Positions 7,759 to 19,554 are shown, numbered from the stretch's first letter. The stretch: 64,000 bases of DNA from Micromonospora sp. NBRC 110009 (GCF_030518795.1 NZ_CP130427.1:806001-870000), one strand, 5' to 3'. Notes: generated from the letters alone by a model not told the origin. Numbers and translations: made by a program.

Positions 7759-8882
7759 GTGGCCTCCTCCAGCGGCAGTGTGGCGTACACCCGGAAGCCG
7801 CCGGCGGCGGCGGGGCCGGCGGCGAACGAACCGCCGAGCGCGGTGACCCGCTCCCGCATGCCGGCGAGGCCGTAGCCGCCGGTCCGGGCCGGCCCGGCGG
7901 CGGCCCCGCGCCCGGTGTCGGTGACCTCGATGGCGACCTCGGCGGGCGCGTAGCGGAGCCGGACGCCGGCGGTGGCCGGGCCGGCGTGGCGCAGCACGTT
8001 GGTCAGCGCCTCCTGCACCACCCGGTACGCGGCCAGGTCCACTGCGACCGGTAGCGGGCGCGGCTCCCCGTCGACCTCGACGGTCACCGGGACCCCGGCG
8101 CCGGCCAGCCGCTCGCGCAGCTGCGGGAGCTGGGCCAGCCCGGGCGCGGGGGACCGCTCGTCGGCGGCCTCGTCCCGGCGCACCACGGTCAGGGTGACCC
8201 GCAGCTCGTCCAGCGCCTCCTTGCTGGTGCGGCTGATCGCGGTCAGCGCCGCCTCGGCCTGCTCGGGCTTGCGGGCGAGCAGGTGCAGGGCGATCTCGGC
8301 CTGCATGTGGATCGCGGCGAGGCCGTGCCCGACCACGTCGTGCACCTCCCGGGCCACCCGCAGCCGTTCCGCGTCGGCCAGCCGGCGGGCCTCGTCCACC
8401 CGGTCGCGGGCCGCGCTCTCCCGGATCAGCCGCACCGTCGTCCCCACCGCGAACGGCACCGCCACCCAGGCCACGGCGGGCATCAGGCCGAGCAGGCCCG
8501 GCGGCCGGACGCCGACGAAGACGTGCACCAGCAGCACGGCCAGGGCGGCGCCGCAGGCCACCGCCGCCGCCCGGGCCGGCCGGTACGCGACGACCGTGTA
8601 CACCGCCACGACGAACGACAGCAGGATCGGGCCGTACGGGTAGCCGAACATCAGGTACGCCGTGGTCGCCGCGGTGACCACCGCCAGGGTGACCAGCGGC
8701 CAGCGCCGGCGTACGGCCAGCGCCAGCGCGGCCACCACGACCAGCGGATAGGTCGCCCGGCCGGTGCCCACTCCCTCGTTGGCGCCGGCCGGCCCGGTGC
8801 CGATCAGCCCGATCGCGAGCAGCGCCAGGGTGAGGGCGGCGTCGAAGGCGGCGCCGCGCCACCCGAACCGGTCCCGGTCCAC
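7755..8882 (-). CDS. Sensor histidine kinase (HisKA_3/NarX type)
   Basis: A 375-residue membrane kinase. About five or six hydrophobic segments fill residues 15-150, followed by the dimerisation helix with the phospho-His in REVHDVVGHGLAAIHMQ and a HATPase_c domain (NVLRHAG N-box, DTGRG, GGYGLAGMRERV). There is no extracellular domain of note, so it is an intramembrane-sensing type. The start chosen is GTG at 8882 (VDRDRFGW), 19 bases after the permease stop; longer frames upstream overlap the permease. It pairs with the regulator at 7102-7758 and clusters with an ABC exporter. Confidence 0.9.
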   Translation of the reverse strand: MDRDRFGWRGAAFDAALTLALLAIGLIGTGPAGANEGVGTGRATYPLVVVAALALAVRRRWPLVTLAVVTAATTAYLMFGYPYGPILLSFVVAVYTVVAYRPARAAAVACGAALAVLLVHVFVGVRPPGLLGLMPAVAWVAVPFAVGTTVRLIRESAARDRVDEARRLADAERLRVAREVHDVVGHGLAAIHMQAEIALHLLARKPEQAEAALTAISRTSKEALDELRVTLTVVRRDEAADERSPAPGLAQLPQLRERLAGAGVPVTVEVDGEPRPLPVAVDLAAYRVVQEALTNVLRHAGPATAGVRLRYAPAEVAIEVTDTGRGAAAGPARTGGYGLAGMRERVTALGGSFAAGPAAAGGFRVYATLPLEEAT

Positions 8883-8901
8883 GCCGTCCCTCCTCCCGGC
8901 C

Positions 8902-9712
8902 TCAGCCGATGTCCCGGCGGCGCAGCAGCACCCCACCGACCGCCGCGAACGCGACCAGGTACGCCGCGACCACGAGCGCCGCCTGCCCGCCGCCGACGGT
9001 CGCCGCCACGCCCGGGGTGTCCCCCGGCGCGCCGAGCGCCGCGGCCAGCGCCCCGGCATTCGGCCCGGGCAGCCCCTTCTGCGCCTGCGCCACCCAGTCG
9101 AGCAGCGGCGCGGCGATCGCGGAGAGCAGGTTCTGCACCGCGAGCATCCACACCAGACCCAGCCCGACCGGCAGCGCCACCGCGCGCAGCGCGACGGCGA
9201 GCACGGCACCGAGCATGGCCCACATCGTCGCGATGAGCCACCCCGCGCCGAGGCCGGCGAACAGGTCGCCGGCGGTCGGCCAGTGCACCGGCTGGGCCTC
9301 GGCGGACGCGATGGCGAGGCTGGACACCGCCCCGACCGCGAAGACGGCGAGCACCACGGCCAGCGCCGCGGCGGCGAGCGCGAGCAGCTTGCCGGCGTAC
9401 ACCTCCAGCCGGGTGGGGCCCTGGGACAGCACGGTCTTCCAGGTGCCCCAGCCGTACTCGCCGCCGACGGTGAGCACGCCGAGGATCAGCAGGATCGCGC
9501 CGAGGAAGACCGGCAGCCCGCCGAGCGAGTTCCCGACCAGGTGGTCGGGGAGCAGCACGGGCAGTCCCCGGTCGCTGTTCGGGCCCTCGGTGCCCCCCGC
9601 GACGGCGGCGTACGGGAACAGGTAGGTGAAGATCAACGAGAGCGCCAGCGTGATGGCCAGCAGGAGCCAGGTCGCCGGCCGGCGGACCAGCTTGGCCGCC
9701 TCGGCACGGAAG

Positions 9713-9723
<11 letters not shown>
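8902..9723 (-). CDS. ABC-2-type transporter permease
   Basis: A 273-residue integral membrane protein with about six hydrophobic segments. The N-terminus (SRSFRAEAAKLVRRPATW) is a short cytosolic helix, followed by TM1 and a long extracytoplasmic loop at about 40-65, as in ABC-2 permeases of the multidrug or antibiotic-resistance type. It overlaps the ATPase gene by 11 bases, so the two form one transporter. The cargo is unknown; the linked two-component system suggests response to an envelope stress or antimicrobial peptide. Confidence 0.85.
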
Positions 9724-10615
<892 letters not shown>

Positions 10616-10717
10616 ACCCCGAGCGTGCCGCCGCGCGGCCCCCGGGACGTCGCCCCGACAGCGACTCTGCGGCTACGTCACCGGACGTAGGGCGCGGGCG
10701 TCGGGTGTCCGGCGGGT

Positions 10718-10770
10718 GTTAAGAAGGGGACCCTGCTCTACCGGAGGCGTTAAGAAGGTGCCCTTCCTTA
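10718..10770. repeat. Dispersed palindromic element, copy B (supplies the glnD stop)
   Basis: Two half-elements, GTTAAGAAGGGGACCCTG and GTTAAGAAGGTGCCCTTCC, flank CTACCGGAGGC. It is in the same orientation as copy A at 1934-1985. Its right end contains the TAA stop of glnD (10770-10768 on the minus strand), so the element overlaps the end of the coding sequence. Probable terminator of the amtB-glnB-glnD operon. Confidence 0.8.
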
Positions 10771-13089
10771 CACGGCGGCGAGCACGGCGGCCTCGATGCG
10801 GGCGCGTTCGGCGTCGGGGGGCCAGGGGCCGACCAGGTAGAACGCGTCGACCACGTCCGCGCCGAGGGTGGAGATCCGGGCCGCCCGGACCTGCGCGCCG
10901 GCCTCGTCCAGCGCGCAGCTGACCCGGTAGAGCAGCCCGGCCGCGTCGGCGGCGCGCAGCTCCAGCAGCACCGCGTCGGTGGCCGCCTCCCGGTGCCAGA
11001 CCACCCGGGGCGCGGCGCCCTGCCCCCGCGCGGCCAGGGCCAGGCCGCGCAGCCGCTGGGTGACCGAGACGTCGCCGGTGACCGCCCGGCGCAGGTCGGC
11101 GCTGAGCGCGATCGGGTCGGGCGCCAGGCCGTAGCGGGGCTGCACCCGGCACTCGACCAGGGCCCGGCCGTCGATGGTGGAGGCGTCCGCGGAGATCACC
11201 TCCAGCCGGTGCAGGGCCAGGCAGCCGGCCACCGTCGCGAGCAGGCCGCGCCGGTCGGCCGCGGCCACCGACACCCGGTCCTCCCCCAGGTGTAGGACCG
11301 GCAGCGGCCCGACGACCAGCGCCGGGTCCGGGGCCGGCGGCGCCGGCACCACCCCGGTGTCCAGGGCGGTACGCACCCGGGCGACCAGTTCGGCGACGAG
11401 CCGACCCTTCCAGTCCGACCAGGCAGCCGGCCCGGTGGCGGCGGCGTCGGCCCGGACCAGGCCGTGCAGCAGGTCCAGGGTGGTGGTGTCGCCGACCCGC
11501 TCGGCGACCCCGGCGACCGTCTTCGGGTCGGACAGGTCGCGCCGGGTGGCCACGTCGGGCAGCAGCAGGTGCAGCCGGACCAGGGTGCCGATCAGCGCCG
11601 CCTCGGCCGCCGACAGCCCGATCCGGGCGGCCACGGCCTCGGCCAGGGGTGCTCCGGCGGTGCTGTGATCCCCGGGAAGCCCCTTGCCGATGTCGTGCAG
11701 GAACGCGCCGAGCAGCAGCAGGTCCGGGCGGTCCACCTCGCGGGTGTGCCGGCTCGCCTCGTACGCGGCCTGCACCAGGTGCCGGTCGAGGGTGAACCGG
11801 TGCACCGGGTTGTGCTGGGGCAGGCTGCGCAGTCGGGTCCACTCCGGCAGCCAGCCGTCGATCAGCCCGTACCGGTCGCAGGTCTCCCAGGCGGGCACCA
11901 GGCCGGGACCGGCCCCCAGCAGGGTGATCAGCGCGGCCCGGGCGGCCGGCGGCCAGGGCGCGGGCAGCGGCGGGCAGTACGCGGCGAGCCACTCGCAGGT
12001 GGCCCGGGCGATGGGCAGCCGGGTGGTGGCCGCGGCGGCGGCGACCCGCAGGGAGAGGCTCGGGTCGGGGCGGGCGCCGATGGCGGTGCGGGCGAGCACC
12101 AGCTCGCCGTCCTGTTCGACGACGTCCCGGGCGACCGGGCGGCGCAGCGGCCGGCCGTCGGTGCCGCGGCGGCGGCCGGCACGGAGCCGGTCGGCGGCCC
12201 GCCAGGCGTCGTCGAGGGCATGGCTGACGGTCCGGGCGTCCCCGGCCACCCGGCGCAGCAGCGCGTCGCCGTCGCCGCCGTCGCCCGGGTCCGGTCGCGG
12301 CAGGTCGTCGGCCGCGCCGAGCGGGAGCTGGCGCAGCCCGAGCAGCGCGGCGACGCCGTCGCGTTCCTGGGCGACGAGCCGGTCCACCCGGCGGCCGACC
12401 TGCTGGTGCAGGGCGTCGCGGGTGTCCAGCAGCCGCCGGTGGGCGGCGTGCACGGCGGGGCGCAGCGCGTCGGTGACCCCGGCGGTGGCGATGGCCCGCA
12501 GGATGCCCAGGTCGCGCAGCCCCCCAGCGGCCTCCTTCAGGTCGCCCTCCAGCAGGAAGGCGAGTTCCCCGTGGGTCTCCCAGCGGGCGGTGGTGATCTC
12601 CCGCAGGCGGGGGAGCTGCCGGACGGCGGTGCGCCGCCAGTGGTCGGTGGCGGTGCGGACGAGCTGGTCGGCCAGGGCCGGGTCGCCGGCCACGTGGCGG
12701 GCGTCGAGCAGGCCGAGGGCGACCTTGACGTCGTCCTGGGCGACCGAGAGCGCCTCGGCGACGGTCCGCGTGGAGTGGTCGAGCCGCAGGCCGGCGTCCC
12801 AGATCGGGTACCAGAGCGAGGCGGCCAGCTCGTCGGTGCCGGGCACCCCGTTGTGCAGCAGCACCAGGTCGAGGTCGCCGTAGGGCGCGCACTGCCGGCG
12901 GCCGAGCCCGCCGACGGCGACCAGGGCGATCCTCTCCCGCTGCGGGAAGATCGCCCGCAGCCAGGCGTCGAGCGCGTCGGCCCGGCGGGCCCGGGCGTCG
13001 GCGCCGATCCCCCCGGGGACGCCGGCGACCTCGTTGACCACGAGGTCGCCGTCCCCGATCGGGCCGGGCGTCGTGGTCAACGAGGTCAC
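10768..13089 (-). CDS. glnD: PII nucleotidyltransferase GlnD
   Basis: Modifies the PII protein in response to nitrogen status; in actinobacteria this is adenylylation of Tyr51 rather than uridylylation. The 773 residues show the nucleotidyltransferase motif (VGGLGRRQCAPYGDLDL, about 59-75), an HD domain (HDIGKG, 465-470) and two C-terminal ACT domains (about 605-680 and 710-773) that sense glutamine. The GTG at 13089 is the most upstream plausible start. It lies 16 bases after glnB in the amtB-glnB-glnD operon. The first 63 bases contain a perfect 15-bp inverted repeat around the start codon. The stop lies inside a repeat element. Confidence 0.95.
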   Translation of the reverse strand: MTSLTTTPGPIGDGDLVVNEVAGVPGGIGADARARRADALDAWLRAIFPQRERIALVAVGGLGRRQCAPYGDLDLVLLHNGVPGTDELAASLWYPIWDAGLRLDHSTRTVAEALSVAQDDVKVALGLLDARHVAGDPALADQLVRTATDHWRRTAVRQLPRLREITTARWETHGELAFLLEGDLKEAAGGLRDLGILRAIATAGVTDALRPAVHAAHRRLLDTRDALHQQVGRRVDRLVAQERDGVAALLGLRQLPLGAADDLPRPDPGDGGDGDALLRRVAGDARTVSHALDDAWRAADRLRAGRRRGTDGRPLRRPVARDVVEQDGELVLARTAIGARPDPSLSLRVAAAAATTRLPIARATCEWLAAYCPPLPAPWPPAARAALITLLGAGPGLVPAWETCDRYGLIDGWLPEWTRLRSLPQHNPVHRFTLDRHLVQAAYEASRHTREVDRPDLLLLGAFLHDIGKGLPGDHSTAGAPLAEAVAARIGLSAAEAALIGTLVRLHLLLPDVATRRDLSDPKTVAGVAERVGDTTTLDLLHGLVRADAAATGPAAWSDWKGRLVAELVARVRTALDTGVVPAPPAPDPALVVGPLPVLHLGEDRVSVAAADRRGLLATVAGCLALHRLEVISADASTIDGRALVECRVQPRYGLAPDPIALSADLRRAVTGDVSVTQRLRGLALAARGQGAAPRVVWHREAATDAVLLELRAADAAGLLYRVSCALDEAGAQVRAARISTLGADVVDAFYLVGPWPPDAERARIEAAVLAAV
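13027..13087 (-). promoter_or_regulatory. Hairpin over the glnD translation start
   Basis: The 15-base arms 13027-13041 and 13073-13087 are perfectly complementary, one arm reading GTGGTCAACGAGGTC on the plus strand, with a 31-base loop. The 5' arm includes the last base of the GTG start and the next five codons. In the mRNA this stem would cover the initiation region and could limit glnD translation. Function is inference; the inverted repeat is seen directly. Confidence 0.5.
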
Positions 13090-13105
13090 GTCGGTCGGGT
13101 CCGGG

Positions 13106-14834
<1,729 letters not shown>

Positions 14835-14948
14835 GCTGCCTCCTCTCGGTGTCGAATTCCTCCCTCCGACTGAGACCTGGCAGCATCGCCCGTCAGCCGG
14901 TTGCGCGGAAGCTTGCTCGGCGGCTGTTTCCTTCACCGACACCGCTCG

Positions 14949-14985
14949 ATTTCCGCCGCGTGACGGGTTGTTTCCGGCATGTGAA
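14949..14985 (-). promoter_or_regulatory. GlnR-type binding site upstream of amtB
   Basis: On the minus strand: TTCAC, six bases, GAAAC, five bases, GTCAC, six bases, GAAAT. This matches the actinobacterial GlnR box (gTnAC-n6-GaAAc repeated about every 11 bases) with one spacer a base short. A further GAAAC occurs closer to the gene. It lies about 115 bases ahead of the amtB start, a normal position for GlnR control under nitrogen limitation. The rest of 14835-15064 holds no gene. Confidence 0.65.
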
Positions 14986-15064
14986 GAACACCGATCATGC
15001 CCGGGGAGAACGGAAAGGGTGGCCGTTCCGACGAGGAACCGGCCACCCGTTCGATCGGCAGGGG

Positions 15065-15928
15065 TCAGCGCAGGGCGTACTCCAGGGCGTTCCGCTCGTA
15101 GTCGAGCAGCCGCAGGTCCCGCATCGGGCGGCGGAGGTGGCCCTTGTGCACGATCCGGACGAAGGCCGGCTCGCCGGCCGCCGCCATCCGGCGGATGCCC
15201 TCGACGTGGTCGACGATCCGCTTGCGGATGGTCCGGATCAGCCGGTGCCGGTCGCGCGGGATCAGCCCGTACGCGTCGGCGAAGAGCCGCAGCCGGCGCG
15301 GCCGGTCCGGGTGCTTCCAGCCGAGGGTGATCGAGTCCCGGTCCGAGAAGATCGGCACCCAGGTCCAGGCCGCGTACGCCACGTCGTAGATCCGGGCGCC
15401 GGGCGAGGCCAGGTCGAAGTCGATCAGCCCGAGGGTGCCGTCCGGCCGCCAGATCACGTTGTGCGGGGCGGCGTCGTGGTGGCAGATCACCTCGGTGTCC
15501 GGCGGCGGCGGGCCGAACGAGCGCCAGACCGCCCCCGGCGGCGGGGTGAAGCCGTACTGGGCGTCGTGGAACATCCGGAGCATCGTCGCCACGGTCACCA
15601 GGGCCTCGTCGGTGACCCAGTGCGGGGCCAGCGGGTACTCCCCGCACTCCCCCTCCAGGTACGACAGGACCTCCCGGTTCCGCTCGTCCATGCCGAGCGC
15701 GCGGGGGGCGCCGGTGAAGCCGACGTACTCGAGGTGGCGCAGCAGGGCGTGCACCGAGGGGGTCCACGGGCCGGCGTTGCGCCGCACCGTGTCGCCCACC
15801 CGGACCACGGTGCTCACGTTCCCGCCGTGCAGCGGGATCTCCTGCGAAGTCACGTACGGTCTCCCGAGGCGTGGCGACGGGTGGCTGGGGTCGCGCCACC
15901 CCGCGTAGGCGCGATCGTCAGTCGTCAC
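15065..15928 (-). CDS. Aminoglycoside phosphotransferase-family kinase
   Basis: A 287-residue APH/choline-kinase-fold protein. The catalytic loop is CHHDAAPHNVIW (about residue 147), with the catalytic Asp and Mg-binding Asn, followed by the IDFDLAS metal-binding segment in place of DFG. The N-lobe is short. The family phosphorylates small molecules or antibiotics; this substrate cannot be predicted. GTG start at 15928 is seven bases from the ftsY stop, so it is probably transcribed with ftsY. It is a stand-alone enzyme with no resistance genes around it, which argues for a metabolic role. Confidence 0.82.
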   Translation of the reverse strand: MTTDDRAYAGWRDPSHPSPRLGRPYVTSQEIPLHGGNVSTVVRVGDTVRRNAGPWTPSVHALLRHLEYVGFTGAPRALGMDERNREVLSYLEGECGEYPLAPHWVTDEALVTVATMLRMFHDAQYGFTPPPGAVWRSFGPPPPDTEVICHHDAAPHNVIWRPDGTLGLIDFDLASPGARIYDVAYAAWTWVPIFSDRDSITLGWKHPDRPRRLRLFADAYGLIPRDRHRLIRTIRKRIVDHVEGIRRMAAAGEPAFVRIVHKGHLRRPMRDLRLLDYERNALEYALR

Positions 15929-15935
15929 GTCGAGG

Positions 15936-17126
15936 CTACGCGTCCCGGGCGAGCGGCTCGGTGCCGAGCAACGCGTCGACGAACTGTGCCGGGTCGAACG
16001 GGGCCAGGTCGTCCGGGCCCTCGCCGAGGCCGACCAGCTTGACCGGGATGCCGAGCTTGCGCTGGACCGCGATCACGATGCCGCCCTTCGCGGTCCCGTC
16101 GAGCTTGGTCAGCACCACGCCGGTCACGTTGACCACCTCGGTGAAGACCCGGGCCTGCTCGAGGCCGTTCTGGCCGGTGGTGGCGTCGAGCACCAGCAGG
16201 GTCTCGTCGATCGGGCCGTGCTTCTCCACCACCCGCTTGACCTTGCCCAGCTCGTCCATCAGGCCGATCTTGTTCTGCAGGCGGCCGGCGGTGTCGATCA
16301 GCACGGTGTCGACCTGGGCGTCGATGCCCCGCTTGACCGCGTCGAAGGCGACGCTGGCCGGGTCGGCGGCCTCCGGCCCCCGGACGGTCTCCGCGCCGAC
16401 CCGGCCGCCCCAGGTCTCGAGCTGGTCCGCGGCGGCGGCCCGGAAGGTGTCGGCGGCGCCGAGCAGCACGGTGTGCCCGTCGGCGATCAGCACCCGGGCG
16501 ATCTTGCCGCAGCTGGTGGTCTTGCCGGCGCCGTTGACCCCGACCACCAGGACCACCCCGGGCATCCCCACCTTGGGATCGGCGTTCAGCGACCGGTCCA
16601 GGGTCGGGTCGAGGGCGTTGACCAGTTCGGTGGCCAGCAGGGCGCGCAGCTCGCCGGCGGAGCGGGTGCCGAGCACCCGGGTCCGCTCGCGGAGCCGGTC
16701 GACGATCTCCCGGGTGGCGTCGATGCCGATGTCGGCGGTGATCAGGCTGTCCTCGATCTCCTCCCAGGTGTCCTCGTCCAGGTGGTCGCGGCTGAGCAGG
16801 CCGAGCAGGCCCTTGCCGAAGACGTTCTGCGAGCGGGACAGCCGGGAGCGCAGCCGGACCAGCCGGCCGGCGGTGGGCTCGGGGACCTCGAGGGTGGGGG
16901 CCGGCGCCTCGATGACCGGCGTCGGCTCGACCAGGACACCGGTGGTGAGCTCCGCCTCCGGGGCTTGGACCGGCGGGCCGGCCAGGTCCTCCTCGGCCCG
17001 GGTCTCGACCTCCGTCTTCGGCAGCGGCGGCTCCGGGCGCCGGCGCAGCCGGGGCACCACGAGGCTGAGGCCGCCGATGATCAGCACGCCGAGCAGGGCG
17101 AGTACGACGAGGAGGTATTCCTTCAT
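15936..17126 (-). CDS. ftsY: SRP receptor FtsY
   Basis: GTPase that receives Ffh-ribosome complexes at the membrane. The 396 residues start with a membrane segment (about 4-24, KEYLLVVLALLGVLIIGGLS), then a Pro/Glu-rich acidic A-region, and the NG domain with GVNGAGKTT, DTAGRLQNK and TKLDGTAKGG. A true N-terminal TM is typical of actinobacterial FtsY. ATG at 17126; the open frame that continues to 17687 overlaps the divergent phosphatase and is rejected. It is divergent from the PhoD-like gene and precedes the phosphotransferase gene. Confidence 0.96.
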   Translation of the reverse strand: MKEYLLVVLALLGVLIIGGLSLVVPRLRRRPEPPLPKTEVETRAEEDLAGPPVQAPEAELTTGVLVEPTPVIEAPAPTLEVPEPTAGRLVRLRSRLSRSQNVFGKGLLGLLSRDHLDEDTWEEIEDSLITADIGIDATREIVDRLRERTRVLGTRSAGELRALLATELVNALDPTLDRSLNADPKVGMPGVVLVVGVNGAGKTTSCGKIARVLIADGHTVLLGAADTFRAAAADQLETWGGRVGAETVRGPEAADPASVAFDAVKRGIDAQVDTVLIDTAGRLQNKIGLMDELGKVKRVVEKHGPIDETLLVLDATTGQNGLEQARVFTEVVNVTGVVLTKLDGTAKGGIVIAVQRKLGIPVKLVGLGEGPDDLAPFDPAQFVDALLGTEPLARDA

Positions 17127-17273
17127 GCCCGAAATCCTGTCAGATGGCGGCGACCCCGTCCCACTCACCGCCGCCTGACCCGGGCGAGCTGCGGGTACGC
17201 TCGCCGCAGCCAGGCGTGCCGGACCCGCCGTTCGGGTAGAAGTGGCGGGTCGTTCTTCCCTCGGAGGTGCCCC

Positions 17274-18986
17274 GTGCCCAGTTCCCGCCTGCTCATCGGC
17301 CCGTTGCTGCGGCGGGTCGTCGGCACGCGGGCGACCGTCTGGGTGGAGACCAGCGCCCCCGCGGTGGTCACCGTCCGCACGGCCGACGGCGCCCGGGGCA
17401 GCGCGCCGACCTTCTCCGCGTACGACCACCACTACGCGATCGTCGTGGTGGAGGGGCTGACCCCGGACAGCGCCACGACGTACGAGGTGCTGATCGACGA
17501 CGACCTGGTCTGGCCGGTGCCGGAGAGCGGCTTCCCGGCCAGCATGATCCGGACCCGGGCCGCGGACGACCGGGAGCAGCCGGTCAGCCTGATCTTCGGC
17601 TCCTGCCGGGAGACCACCCAGCACGCGACCGCCCGCAAGCTGCCCCCGGACGCGCTGGACGCGTACGCCCGGCGGCTGATCGCGCACCCGGACCCGGCCG
17701 CCCTGCCCGACCTGCTGGTGCTCCTCGGCGACCAGGTCTACGCCGACATCACCTCACCCACCGTGCGGAAGCTGCTGCGGCGGCGCCGGCGGCGGCCGAA
17801 GGGCGCGCCGACGACCCAGGTGGTCAGCTTCGACGAGTACACCAAGCTCTACCTGGAGTCCTGGCGGGACCCGGAGATCCGGTGGCTGCTCTCCACCGTG
17901 CCGAGCGTGATGATCTTCGACGACCACGAGATCATCGACGACTGGAACACCTCCGCCGACTGGCGGGCGGACATGCGCCAGCAGCCGTGGTGGGCGGAGC
18001 GGATCCGCAGCGGGCTCGCCTCGTACTGGGTCTACCAGCACCTGGGCAACCTCTCCCCGGACGAGATCGCCGCCGACCCGGTGTTCGCCAAGGTGATCGC
18101 CGCCGAGGACGCCACCGGCGTGCTGTACGAGTTCGGCGAGCGGGTCGACACGGAGGCTGACGTCGCGCACGACACCGAGCGCTGGCGGGCCGTGCAGTAC
18201 CAGTGGAGCTACGCCCTCGACCTGGGCCGGACCCGCCTGGTCATGCTCGACAACCGGTCCAGCCGGGTGCTGGACACGGGCAGCCGGGCGATGCTGCCAC
18301 CGGGCGAGTGGTCCTGGTTCCTGGACCGGGCGCACGGGGTCTACGACCACCTCGTGGTCGGGGCCTCGCTGCCCTGGCTGCTGCCGCCGGGCATCCATCA
18401 CGTGGAGGCGTGGAACGAGAAGCTGGCCGACTCCCGCCGGCCCTGGGTGGCGAAGGTATCCGAGCAGCTCCGGCGGGCCTTGGACCTGGAGCACTGGGCG
18501 TCCTTCCGGCGCTCGTTCGACGCCCTCGGCGAGCTCTTCGCCCGGCTGGGCAGCGGCGGCGCCGCCGGGCCCGGGGCCCGGGTGGGCGCCGGTCCGGCCT
18601 ACGCCGCGCCCGCCTCGATCAGCGTGCTCTCCGGCGACGTGCACCATTCGTACGTGGCCCGGGCCCGGTTCGCCGACCGGAGCGTCCGCACCCCGGTGCA
18701 CCAGCTCACCTGCTCGCCGATCCACAACCAGGTGCCGGCCGCGATGCGCCCGGTGATGCGGCTCGGCTGGAACCCGGGGCCGGCCGCCGCCACGCGGGCC
18801 CTGGCCCGCTCCGCCGGGGTGCGCCGGACCAGCGTGCGGTGGAAGAAGCTGGCCGGGCCGTACTTCGGCAACGCCGTGGCCACGCTGACCCACCGCGGCC
18901 GGGCGGCGGAGGTGGTGATCGAGGGCACCACCAGCGACGGTCACCTCCGCACGGTGGCGCAGCAGCGGCTCAGCCCGGACGTGTGA
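17274..18986 (+). CDS. PhoD-like phosphodiesterase/alkaline phosphatase
   Basis: A 570-residue protein of the PhoD/metallophosphatase family. Metal-site motifs are visible: FGSCRETT (about 108), LGDQVYAD (about 155), FDDHEIIDDWN (about 218) and a late GDVHHSY (about 455). An N-terminal Ig-like domain precedes the catalytic domain. There is no signal peptide (the N-terminus is SSRLLIGPLLRRVVGTRATVWV), so it is probably cytosolic, unlike Tat-exported PhoD. GTG at 17274 has TCGGAGGTG six bases ahead. It ends 13 bases before the MarR gene. Phosphate or phosphodiester hydrolysis is the expected role; no PHO box is evident. Confidence 0.85.
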   Translation: MPSSRLLIGPLLRRVVGTRATVWVETSAPAVVTVRTADGARGSAPTFSAYDHHYAIVVVEGLTPDSATTYEVLIDDDLVWPVPESGFPASMIRTRAADDREQPVSLIFGSCRETTQHATARKLPPDALDAYARRLIAHPDPAALPDLLVLLGDQVYADITSPTVRKLLRRRRRRPKGAPTTQVVSFDEYTKLYLESWRDPEIRWLLSTVPSVMIFDDHEIIDDWNTSADWRADMRQQPWWAERIRSGLASYWVYQHLGNLSPDEIAADPVFAKVIAAEDATGVLYEFGERVDTEADVAHDTERWRAVQYQWSYALDLGRTRLVMLDNRSSRVLDTGSRAMLPPGEWSWFLDRAHGVYDHLVVGASLPWLLPPGIHHVEAWNEKLADSRRPWVAKVSEQLRRALDLEHWASFRRSFDALGELFARLGSGGAAGPGARVGAGPAYAAPASISVLSGDVHHSYVARARFADRSVRTPVHQLTCSPIHNQVPAAMRPVMRLGWNPGPAAATRALARSAGVRRTSVRWKKLAGPYFGNAVATLTHRGRAAEVVIEGTTSDGHLRTVAQQRLSPDV

Positions 18987-18987
18987 G

Positions 18988-18993
18988 TACGCT
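18988..18993 (+). promoter_or_regulatory. -10 element of the marR gene
   Basis: TACGCT is followed by six bases and the GTG start at 19000; no Shine-Dalgarno is present. The spacing is exactly that of leaderless actinobacterial promoters. It gives the MarR-family regulator its own transcript despite the close upstream gene. Confidence 0.55.
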
Positions 18994-18999
18994 CACCCC

Positions 19000-19437
19000 G
19001 TGGAAGAGCACCTGCCGGAGGCCCTGCGCGCGGTCGAGCACGAGTTGACCGCGCTGTTGCGCCGCGGGCGGGCGCTGTCCTGGGAGATCGCCCGGGAGGT
19101 CCACCCCAACCTGGAGCCGAACGCGTACGGGTTACTGCTCTGGCTACGGCGGTCCGGCTCGATCCGGCTGACCGACCTGGCCGCCAAGCTCGGCATCGGC
19201 AAGGGCACGCTGAGCCGGCAGATCCACGGCCTGGAGTCGCTGGGCCTGGTGCGCCGGGACCCGGATCCGTCCGACCGGCGGGCCGCCCAGCTCCAACTGA
19301 CCGAGGAGGGCACCCGCCGGTTCGACGCTGCCCGGGCGGCCCGGCTCGGGCAGATCCTCCGGACCATGCAGAGCTGGCCGGAACAGGACGTCGAGGACTT
19401 CGCCCGGCTGATGCACAAGTTCAACGAGACCTTCTGA
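19000..19437 (+). CDS. MarR-family transcriptional regulator
   Basis: A 145-residue winged-helix dimeric regulator. The DNA-binding core runs from about 50 to 105 (RLTDLAAKLGIGKGTLSRQIHGLESLGLVRRDPDPSDRR, cited only by position as the recognition helix and wing). It directly precedes a DHA2-type exporter; two matching palindromes lie in the gap between them. The expected model is repression of the exporter released by a toxic ligand. GTG start with a leaderless promoter. Confidence 0.92.
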   Translation: MEEHLPEALRAVEHELTALLRRGRALSWEIAREVHPNLEPNAYGLLLWLRRSGSIRLTDLAAKLGIGKGTLSRQIHGLESLGLVRRDPDPSDRRAAQLQLTEEGTRRFDAARAARLGQILRTMQSWPEQDVEDFARLMHKFNETF

Positions 19438-19478
19438 GCAGCCTGGGTGGGGGAATAAGACCTGCGCCACGTGCGGTT

Positions 19479-19519
19479 GTTGCTTGAGGCAACCAAGCCA
19501 TACCGTTGCCCGAGGCAAC
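19479..19519 (+). promoter_or_regulatory. Two tandem operator palindromes (MarR sites)
   Basis: GTTGCTTGAGGCAAC (19479-19493) and GTTGCCCGAGGCAAC (19505-19519) differ at two positions and have centres 26 bp apart. They lie 36-76 bases ahead of the exporter start, in the gap after the MarR gene. Paired near-identical palindromes beside a MarR gene and exporter are strong evidence for its operators. Confidence 0.75.
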
Positions 19520-19554
19520 CCTTCCCCCCGACATGTCTCCGGAGGCAATCCACG

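Noticed and set aside
15000..15899. N-terminal extension of amtB to 809 residues
   Set aside because: The extra part is antisense to the phosphotransferase gene, and AmtB has a normal start with Shine-Dalgarno at 14834.
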